Assembly: GCF_001021025.1 (NCBI RefSeq)
Contig: NZ_CP011541.1
Span: forward strand, 372,001-436,000
Origin: Corynebacterium epidermidicanis
Lineage (GTDB): Bacteria > Actinomycetota > Actinomycetes > Mycobacteriales > Mycobacteriaceae
Direction of reading: 5' to 3'
Length of the DNA: 64,000 nucleotides
A program made the translations under genes and the position numbers. Below, one piece after another: positions 57,985-64,000 of the stretch (positions are counted from its first letter, which is position 1; every line of letters starts with the position of its first letter). A model generated the notes under the pieces. That model searched no databases and had not been told where the DNA came from. It saw only the letters and a program-made list of their open reading frames with translations.

Positions 57985-58590
57985 ATGGCTCGTTATACCG
58001 GCCCTGTAACCCGTAAGTCCCGCCGCCTCCGTGTCGACCTCGTCGGCGGAGATATGGCATTTGAGCGCCGCCCGTACCCTCCGGGACAGGCTGGTCGTGC
58101 TCGCATCAAGGAGTCTGAGTACCTCCTCCAGCTGCAGGAGAAGCAGAAGGCTCGCTTCACCTACGGCGTCATGGAGAAGCAGTTCCGTCGCTACTACGCT
58201 GAGGCTAACCGTCGCCCAGGCAAGACCGGTGACAACCTCATGGTCCTGCTGGAAGGTCGTCTCGACAACGTTGTCTACCGCGCTGGCCTCGCACGCACCC
58301 GTCGTCAGGCTCGCCAGCTTGTTTCCCACGGTCACTTCACCGTGAACGGCAAGAAGATTAACGTTCCTTCTTTCCAGGTTTCTCAATACGACATCATTGA
58401 TGTTCGTGAGAAGTCTCGCAAGATGATCTGGTTCGAAGAGGCTCAGGACAACCTCGTCGACGCAGTCGTGCCAGCATGGCTGCAGGTCGTTCCGTCCACC
58501 CTGCGCATTCTCGTGCACCAGCTGCCAGAGCGCGCTCAGATCGACGTTCCTATCCAGGAACAGCTCATCGTCGAGTTTTACTCGAAGTAA
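57985..58590 (+). CDS. rpsD: 30S ribosomal protein S4
   Basis: A 201-residue S4, an assembly initiator that also influences accuracy. It has the S4 RNA-binding domain (LDNVVYRAGLARTRRQARQL and VNGKKINVPSFQV). The 122-base gap to rpoA contains a one-mismatch variant of the 10-mer (58671-58680). Confidence 0.98.
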   Translation: MARYTGPVTRKSRRLRVDLVGGDMAFERRPYPPGQAGRARIKESEYLLQLQEKQKARFTYGVMEKQFRRYYAEANRRPGKTGDNLMVLLEGRLDNVVYRAGLARTRRQARQLVSHGHFTVNGKKINVPSFQVSQYDIIDVREKSRKMIWFEEAQDNLVDAVVPAWLQVVPSTLRILVHQLPERAQIDVPIQEQLIVEFYSK

Positions 58591-58712
58591 TCACGCAACG
58601 CTTGGCGGCACTACTATCGGTGCTGCGAAGCACTGTGTATCGCAATCGGTTTATAAATTTTTGCTTGCCTATCGACGTCAAATAGCGGGCGTCACCAAGG
58701 AGAGTTCTACCC

Positions 58713-59729
58713 ATGCTCATTTCTCAGCGTCCCACGCTTACCGAAGAATACGTAGACGAAGCACGCTCCCGGTTCATCATCGAACCACTGGAGCCAGGCT
58801 TTGGATACACCCTCGGTAACTCGCTGCGCCGCACCTTGCTGTCTTCCATCCCGGGGGCGGCAGTGACCAGCGTAAAGATTGACGGTGTGCTCCATGAGTT
58901 CACCACGATCAACGGTGTGAAGGAAGACGTCTCTGACATCATCCTCAACATCAAGGGCATTGTGCTGTCTTCTGACTCCGATGAGCCAGTAGTCATGTAC
59001 CTCAGCAAGACCGGCGAAGGGGAGGTCACCGCTGGTGACATCCAGCCTCCAGCTGGTGTGGAGATCCACAACCCGGATCTGCACATTGCTTCCCTGAATG
59101 AGCAGGGTCGTCTCGAAATCGAAATGGTCGTGGAGCGTGGCCGTGGCTACGTCCCAGCTACCCTGAATGCCGGTGGCGGCGAGATCGGTCGCATCCCAGT
59201 CGACCAGATCTACTCCCCAGTACTGAAGGTGTCCTACAAGGTGGAAGCTACTCGTGTTGAGCAGCGCACCGACTTCGACAAGCTGATCATCGATGTAGAG
59301 ACCAAGAACTCTATTACCGCACGTGACGCCCTCGCATCTGCAGGCAAGACCCTAGTTGAACTGTTCGGGCTCGCTCGCGAGCTAAACACGGCCGCCGAAG
59401 GCATCGAGATCGGACCATCTCCACAGGAGACCGAGCACATCGCTGCCTACGGAATGGCAATTGAGGACCTGAACTTCTCCGTTCGCTCCTACAACTGCCT
59501 GAAGCGCCAGGAGATCCACACCGTTGGTGAGCTCGCAGAGTGCACCGAAGCGGACCTGCTGGACATCCGCAACTTTGGTCAAAAGTCCATCAACGAAGTC
59601 AAGATCAAGCTCGCGGGCTTGGGCTTGACCTTGAAGGACGCCCCAGAGGACTTCGATCCAACCCAGATCGAAGGCTACGACGCTGAAACCGGCGAGTTCA
59701 TCGATTTCGACGCCGACGATACCGAGTAA
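58713..59729 (+). CDS. rpoA: DNA-directed RNA polymerase alpha subunit
   Basis: A 338-residue alpha subunit. The N-terminal assembly domain has [25 protein letters not shown]. The C-terminal domain (about 250-320) has the helix-hairpin-helix for UP-element and activator contact ([18 protein letters not shown]). The tail is acidic. AAGGAGAG precedes the ATG. Confidence 0.99.
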   Translation: MLISQRPTLTEEYVDEARSRFIIEPLEPGFGYTLGNSLRRTLLSSIPGAAVTSVKIDGVLHEFTTINGVKEDVSDIILNIKGIVLSSDSDEPVVMYLSKTGEGEVTAGDIQPPAGVEIHNPDLHIASLNEQGRLEIEMVVERGRGYVPATLNAGGGEIGRIPVDQIYSPVLKVSYKVEATRVEQRTDFDKLIIDVETKNSITARDALASAGKTLVELFGLARELNTAAEGIEIGPSPQETEHIAAYGMAIEDLNFSVRSYNCLKRQEIHTVGELAECTEADLLDIRNFGQKSINEVKIKLAGLGLTLKDAPEDFDPTQIEGYDAETGEFIDFDADDTE

Positions 59730-59775
59730 TTGACGAGCTAGCGCTCAACCCACCTGTACACGAGGAGTACATACA

Positions 59776-60303
59776 ATGCCTACCCCAAAGAAGGGCGCCC
59801 GTCTCGGCGGTTCGGCTTCGCACCAGACCAAGATTCTGTCTAACCTGGCTGCTCAGCTGTTCGAGCACGGCGCAATCAAGACCACCGACGCTAAGGCAAA
59901 GCTGCTGCGCCCATACGCAGAGAAGCTCATCACCAAGGCTAAGGCTGGCACCGTTGCTGATCGACGCAACGTGCTGAAGCTCGTCCCTAACAAGGACGTA
60001 GTCAACTACCTATTCAACGAGTTGGCTCCAAAGTTCGAGAGCCGTGACGGCGGCTACACCCGCATCGTCAAGCTCGAGAACCGCAAGGGAGACAACGCTC
60101 CAATGTCCCAGATCTCTCTGGTACTCGAGGAGACCGTCTCCGCTGAGGCAACCCGCGCAACCCGCGCTGCTGCTTCCAAGAAAGCTGAAGAAGCTCCAGC
60201 TGCTGAGGTCGAAGAAGCTCCTGAGGTAGAGGCTGACACTGCTACTGATGCAGCTGCTGAAGCCGAAGCTACTGAGGATTCCGCAGAGGCTACCGAAAAG
60301 TAG
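59776..60303 (+). CDS. rplQ: 50S ribosomal protein L17
   Basis: A 175-residue L17. The core of about 120 residues ([31 protein letters not shown]) is followed by an actinobacterial tail of about 50 residues made of Ala, Glu, Thr and Asp. The gene ends at a strong terminator, and truA, its usual neighbour, is 2 kb away. Confidence 0.98.
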   Translation: MPTPKKGARLGGSASHQTKILSNLAAQLFEHGAIKTTDAKAKLLRPYAEKLITKAKAGTVADRRNVLKLVPNKDVVNYLFNELAPKFESRDGGYTRIVKLENRKGDNAPMSQISLVLEETVSAEATRATRAAASKKAEEAPAAEVEEAPEVEADTATDAAAEAEATEDSAEATEK

Positions 60304-60335
60304 TTGATCGTCCGGTATGTGACATACCGACTGCT

Positions 60336-60371
60336 AGAACCCGGCTCCACTTTTAGGTGGAGCCGGGTTCT
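60336..60371 (+). terminator. rpoA-rplQ terminator
   Basis: A perfect 15-bp stem AGAACCCGGCTCCAC/GTGGAGCCGGGTTCT with a six-base loop. A small hairpin (CGGTATG/CATACCG) lies just upstream. The following T-run is weak. Confidence 0.85.
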
Positions 60372-60575
60372 GCGTTCCTCATGCAATTGTGCTTGTGTTG
60401 TGGATTAGCTAGAGAATGGTGTGTGCCGGCATCATGATACTCCCAGCTCAAGGACACTAAATTCAGGTTGCGTTCCTGTTCTAGATTAAAAATCGCCCTC
60501 CGACACGTTCTCTACCGCGTTTTGCTCTCGTTCTGGGCCGATGTAGAAAAGATTGCGATGTAGGAGTGAAGGTTT

Positions 60576-60917
60576 GTGGCGCTGCAATCATGCGAGACGC
60601 ACAAGTTGCCTCAACAATTGCGGCGGCATCCTGCCAGTTCTGCGACTGGATTACCGCTTGCGTTACGTCCCGCGATCGCCTCACGAGCAGGTGTCACCGC
60701 TTGGGATACGGCGCGCTTAGATGTGTCTCCGTTTTGCCCCAGGCCACAGGAACTGGTCGACCATCTCGCTTGTGGTGGCGCTTTTCTAACTGGACGCGCG
60801 CGTGTTGCTTTAGGGAGCCTAGTTTTCGGATTGTTCTTCCTTGCGCTTCCTGGGGCTTTGTGGTTCTTCCTGTTCTCCCGGTTCGTCTGGGGCTTCCTGG
60901 GGCTGCACAGGTGCTAG
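60576..60917 (+). CDS. Possible small membrane protein (doubtful)
   Basis: A 113-residue frame with a GTG start and a good AGGAG ribosome site at 60563. It has one clear hydrophobic stretch (ALGSLVFGLFFLALPGALWF). No family is recognised. Its stop codon lies 15 bases inside palindromic element C, so the repeat may have truncated a longer gene. It may equally be a chance frame in decaying DNA. Confidence 0.3.
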   Translation: MALQSCETHKLPQQLRRHPASSATGLPLALRPAIASRAGVTAWDTARLDVSPFCPRPQELVDHLACGGAFLTGRARVALGSLVFGLFFLALPGALWFFLFSRFVWGFLGLHRC

Positions 60918-61025
60918 TCAGTACTTCCGAAGTAGGAGTACTACCTACGCGGGCGTTTTTTGGTCAAAAATCAGTGATCTGGGTAGGAGTACTACCGCGG
61001 AGGTACTGACTAGCACTTGTGCAGC
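60902..61025. repeat. Palindromic element C
   Basis: The left arm starts GCTGCACAGGTGCTAGTCAG and pairs with the right arm ending CTTGTGCAGC: the outer 28 bp have only two mismatches. Each arm carries GTAGGAGTACTAC inward. The centre has GCGTTTTTTGG. The right flank (to 61045) matches, inverted, the left flank of element A. Confidence 0.85.
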
Positions 61026-61778
61026 AAACCCGCACCGCACGGCCGGAGGCAACACCCCAACCAGACTCTCTTCTTTGCTCAACTCCGATTCTGTTCGGAT
61101 GGCCCCTCCAGGCGGTTTGGTATCTGCCCGCAGTTTTGCGCGATCTGAAAGCGATCGGATGTTTCGTTGTCTGCGGATGCTGGGTTCTGGTGAAGTCCAT
61201 CAAGATCACAGTCTGTGGTTGGCCAGCAGGTGGAGGATATGCGGATCGAAGGAGAAGCGAGGTCAGGCACCCGAGTTTGTGGTGACGGGGGTTCAGGCAC
61301 TCTACAGTTGTCTACTCTTCGGCTGCCATCCGGGAATGACCAAGATCAAGGAAATTGTCGAAAAGCTGGCCCCAAACGAGGTAACTTTGACGTTTCGATG
61401 CTGATGAAGCTCGTTAAGGTTTGCTGGTAGCTTACGGTTTCTCAGATAGGCGATATGTCACCAATCTCAGGTTTGTGATCCGATAACAACCTGAAGGTGT
61501 GATTAAAGCGGCAGTCCAGGAGGGGCATGGGAAGCTAAATGCGAACCTCTTAGCTAAAAGATGCATCCACATTGCTTATAACGATCTGATAAAACGGCAC
61601 TAAGGCATTTATCTGACTGAGACAAAAACCCTGAAATACAGGGTCGAAATCTCATTGAATGAGAATCAACAATTATGTAAGAGTGAGCTTTTTTCTGGCT
61701 GTCACCTCAACTGGGGGTAGTTGGATCAATGGTGTCAAGCAAGACACCTCCTCTAGCTAACAGAAAAGCCCAACAGCC
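61026..61778 (+). other. Gene-poor region before the CAP gene
   Basis: No convincing gene. Short frames at 61079-61430 shift frame relative to one another and look like decayed coding DNA of unknown origin. 61500-61700 is A/T-rich. A small hairpin CCCTGAAATACAGGG is at 61629-61643 and GGTGTC/GACACC at 61731-61748. The CAP gene promoter must lie here but I cannot place it. Confidence 0.6.
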
Positions 61779-62234
61779 ATGAAGAAGATCATCACCGCAG
61801 CCGCCGCTCTCGCCCTCACTTTTGGTGCCGCAATCAACGAAGCTCCAAATGCAAATGCTTTTCCATGGAACGCCCCAGCAGAAAATCTCGCTGCTGCTGA
61901 GGCTGACATCTTCAACCAAATCAACGCGATTCGTGTTCAACACGGACTCGCTCCAGTGGTTTGGAGCGACGGACACGCAAACACCTCCCGCTCTTGGGCG
62001 CAGAGCAGCGCGCAGCGCGATCAGCTTGCTCACGACCCAATGGCACTCCAGGTTTCTGACATGGAAAATGTTGCAGTCATGTACGGCAACCCACGCGATG
62101 CGGTTCCAGCTTGGATGAACTCCCCAGCACACCGTGACAACATCCTCAACCCTTACGCAAAGACCCTGGGTATTGGCGTGGCTAAGAACCATGCCACCGG
62201 TGGATACTTCATCACCATGCGTGGTAGCTACTAA
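61779..62234 (+). CDS. Secreted CAP-domain protein
   Basis: A 151-residue protein of the CAP/SCP (PR-1-like) superfamily. The signal peptide (MKKIITAAAALALTFG, cut near ANA) is followed by one CAP domain: EADIFNQINAIRVQHGLAPV at the start, a HANTSRSWAQ segment, ENVAVMYGNPRDAVPAWMNSP, HRDNILNPYAKTLGIGV, and a final GYFITMRGSY. These match CAP motifs. The minimal size suggests a compact extracellular form. It lies between rplQ and truA, separated from both by terminator-like hairpins. Confidence 0.88.
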   Translation: MKKIITAAAALALTFGAAINEAPNANAFPWNAPAENLAAAEADIFNQINAIRVQHGLAPVVWSDGHANTSRSWAQSSAQRDQLAHDPMALQVSDMENVAVMYGNPRDAVPAWMNSPAHRDNILNPYAKTLGIGVAKNHATGGYFITMRGSY

Positions 62235-62332
62235 GCCCTGTCGCTGATCCTCAATCGGCCGACGTTCTAGCTGGAGGGCAATGATCCGCCGGTTGGGGTG
62301 AGGGTTTGTTCGTTTAGAAAACCAAAGATTGC

Positions 62333-62369
62333 AAACGGCGAGACTCTATTGATTAGAGTCTCGCCGTTT
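62333..62369 (+). terminator. Hairpin between CAP gene and truA
   Basis: A perfect 16-bp stem AAACGGCGAGACTCTA/TAGAGTCTCGCCGTTT with a five-base loop. Followed by CGCG, not T, so termination is likely but not certain. It ends about 20 bases before truA. Confidence 0.75.
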
Positions 62370-62390
62370 CGCGTTAACATGAAAAACATC

Positions 62391-63287
62391 ATGACTAACG
62401 AAAACATGCGCATCAAAATGGTGCTTGACTACGATGGCACCGATTTTCACGGGTGGGCGCGCCAAGTTCCCAATCAAAGCATCGAAGAAGCACCAAATAA
62501 ACCGGGCCAAGCGCACCAGGAACTACGCACTGTCCAAGGCGTTTTGGAGGACAAACTGTCCTTGATTCTGCGCAGCCAGATCCAACTGACTGTCGCCGGG
62601 CGTACCGACGCCGGAGTGCATGCATCTGGGCAGGTGGCGCATTTCGACGTCGATAAGCAAGCACTGGCGCAGCGCAGCATTGACGGTGACCCAAGGAAGT
62701 TGGTGCGTCGGCTAGCCCGGCTGCTGCCGGAAGATATCCGGGTCCGGGAAGTTGAGGAGGCTCCGGAGACATTTGACGCGCGGTTTTCGGCGTTGCGCAG
62801 GCACTATGTGTATCGGGTGACTACCGCGTCTGCAGGGGCCTTACCGGTGCGTAGTCGAGATACCGCTAACTGGCCCAAACGGGTGGACTTGGCAAAAATG
62901 CAAGCAGCGGCCGACGCACTGGTCGGGCTGCATGACTTTGCTGCCTTTTGTAAAGCCAAGCCGAACGCGACCACGATTAGGCAGCTGGAAGAATTTCGCT
63001 GGGTAGATGCTTCGACGGCGCATGAACCCGAACTGTTCGAAGCGCATGTCACAGCTGATGCGTTTTGTTGGTCGATGGTTCGCTCGCTCGTCGGTACGTG
63101 TTTGGCGGTGGGTGAGGGACGTAGGGATGAGAGTTTTGCGTCGCGGTTGCTGGGTGAGACGCAGCGTTCGCCTGAAGTTCCAGTCGCGCCTGCTAAAGGA
63201 CTGACGTTAGTGGGGGTGGACTATCCAAGGGAGGATGAGCTTGCCGAACGTGCTGCGCTTACACGTGACCTTCGGACGCTGAGCTAG
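62391..63287 (+). CDS. truA: tRNA pseudouridine(38-40) synthase
   Basis: A 298-residue enzyme. The catalytic Asp lies in [17 protein letters not shown]. Other family parts are [28 protein letters not shown] and [11 protein letters not shown] use ATG 62391 ([10 protein letters not shown]); 62379 and 62406 are also possible. No ribosome site is visible and the strong hairpin ends at 62369, so the mRNA may be leaderless. A GTCGATAAGC copy lies at 62649. In many bacteria truA directly follows rplQ; here 2 kb separate them. Confidence 0.93.
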   Translation: MTNENMRIKMVLDYDGTDFHGWARQVPNQSIEEAPNKPGQAHQELRTVQGVLEDKLSLILRSQIQLTVAGRTDAGVHASGQVAHFDVDKQALAQRSIDGDPRKLVRRLARLLPEDIRVREVEEAPETFDARFSALRRHYVYRVTTASAGALPVRSRDTANWPKRVDLAKMQAAADALVGLHDFAAFCKAKPNATTIRQLEEFRWVDASTAHEPELFEAHVTADAFCWSMVRSLVGTCLAVGEGRRDESFASRLLGETQRSPEVPVAPAKGLTLVGVDYPREDELAERAALTRDLRTLS

Positions 63288-63405
63288 CTCGGAAAATCCC
63301 ACGCTAACATGCGTGGCACGCCCGCATAGTACAGCTACTGGCCTATGCTAATTGAGGCATAATGCCCTGATCGACGGGCGAAACAAATGAAAGTGGTGCG
63401 AAGTA

Positions 63406-64000
63406 ATGGGGATGGCCAGTGCGGCAGCAATCGCAATCGCAGTATTCATGCTGCCTGGCTTTATTCTCAACTGGGTTTCCGGAGCGCGGGGCCCGTGGGC
63501 GATCGCCGCATCCGTACCATCGTCTTTTGGGGTATTTGGCCTCGCCGCCTGGTTGCTGGGCCTTACTGACTACCGCTTTGAAGTCAAGACGGTGGCGGTA
63601 ATCTGGGCGGCCATCGTCGTGCTGGCGATTATTTGGCGTGCGGGGGTCATAGTTTTTCGACGTCGTCGCCTTGCCAAAGCACGATCCGACATCGACTCGG
63701 AGGCACCCGTCGACGGCGAAGCGAGCCTCGCGGAACCGGCTAGCTACAAGACGGATTGGCGCGTCGGAACGTTGCTCGATCCGCGTTGGATTCTTCCTGG
63801 TGTCGGCGCAATGCTTGGTGCGTACCTGTTCCTGCGATGCAGCCTTGGGTACTTGAGCGTGTCTACCAGGGGAATGGACAACATCTTCCAAGGGTGGGAT
63901 GTGCACTGGCATGCCAGCGTCATGCGATGGATCATGGACGCAGGTATCGCCTCCCCAACACGCATGGGCGAGCTGCAAAACACCGAGACCCAAGCCAAGA
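63406..64000 (+). CDS. Large integral membrane protein (DUF6541-like), 5' part
   Basis: The frame is open to the end of the window: at least 198 residues. It starts at ATG 63406 (MGMASAAAIA). Hydrophobic helices at about 3-20, 28-50 and 65-88 are followed by a charged loop (about 90-125) and a further helix near 130-150. Then comes DNIFQGWDVHWHASVMRWIMDAG, a segment like the periplasmic loop of DUF6541 and arabinofuranosyltransferase-like proteins. It is probably a multi-pass envelope glycosyltransferase or related protein, but the rest is needed to be sure. Confidence 0.65.
   Translation, partial: MGMASAAAIAIAVFMLPGFILNWVSGARGPWAIAASVPSSFGVFGLAAWLLGLTDYRFEVKTVAVIWAAIVVLAIIWRAGVIVFRRRRLAKARSDIDSEAPVDGEASLAEPASYKTDWRVGTLLDPRWILPGVGAMLGAYLFLRCSLGYLSVSTRGMDNIFQGWDVHWHASVMRWIMDAGIASPTRMGELQNTETQAK

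Noticed and set aside
61019..61430. Several short plus-strand frames after element C
   Set aside because: They shift frame relative to one another, lack ribosome sites and match no family; treated as decayed or non-coding DNA.
28545..63510. GCGATCGC octamer, seen about five times
   Set aside because: Only modestly above the roughly one copy expected, and in GC-rich coding DNA. Not comparable with the GTCGATAAGC signal.
1..64000. tRNA or rRNA genes
   Set aside because: I saw no cloverleaf with a GTTCRA-type T-loop and no rRNA-like segment in the gaps.

Overview
The window is a stretch of a Corynebacterium chromosome. The evidence is the gene order around the transcription and translation genes (rplJL, a DUF3068 gene, rpoBC, rpsLG, fusA, tuf, the S10, spc and alpha operons, then secY-adk-map-infA), the RpoB and RpoC sequences, the absence of rpsN between rplE and rpsH and of rpmJ between infA and rpsM, and an integral membrane gene of an actinobacterial type after truA. 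I cannot name the species. No tRNA, rRNA or CRISPR array was seen.

Layout. 1-1 kb: two small membrane proteins with overlapping stop and start. 1-11.4 kb: an L10 leader with an attenuator, rplJ-rplL, a DUF3068 envelope protein, rpoB and rpoC. 11.4-13.1 kb: an intact IS30-family element with perfect inverted repeats and a 3-bp target duplication, between the rpoC terminator and the rpsL promoter region. 13.3-18.2 kb: rpsL, rpsG, fusA, tuf. 18.3-20.8 kb: a six-gene minus-strand Asp23/Gls24-type cell-envelope cluster. 21.4-26.6 kb: the S10 operon rpsJ to rpsQ. 26.8-33.0 kb: first insertion region, with a broken secreted-protein gene, a GntR regulator, two membrane GTPases of the dynamin/YfjP type and two unknown proteins. 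33.2-34.5 kb: rplN-rplX-rplE. 34.5-43.6 kb: second insertion region, with a non-coding stretch holding structured repeats, then a valine/hydroxy-acid catabolic and transport island (DUF4862, mmsA, mmsB, TetR, GntP and DcuC permeases). 43.7-46.4 kb: rpsH-rplF-rplR-rpsE-rpmD-rplO. 46.4-52.7 kb: third insertion region, with a frameshifted IS110-family element, a secreted anchored protein, an NPCBM-like protein with a decayed second copy, and convergent DUF2786 and DUF4272 genes. 53-60.3 kb: secY-adk, map, an L,D-transpeptidase, infA, rpsM-rpsK-rpsD, rpoA, rplQ. 60.3-62.3 kb: a mostly non-coding insertion with a structured repeat and a secreted CAP-domain protein. 62.4-64 kb: truA and the start of a large membrane protein.

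The core genes form the transcription and translation machinery and are linked by short spacings or TAATG/ATGA overlaps, with strong hairpin terminators at unit ends. The accessory blocks sit at terminator-bounded joints of the ribosomal operons.

The most unusual signals are not genes. The 10-mer GTCGATAAGC occurs 13 times in 64 kb, far above chance, and some copies form inverted pairs in intergenic DNA. A family of three roughly 100-140 bp palindromic elements keeps its pairing while its sequence changes. Neither is explained by the annotated genes.
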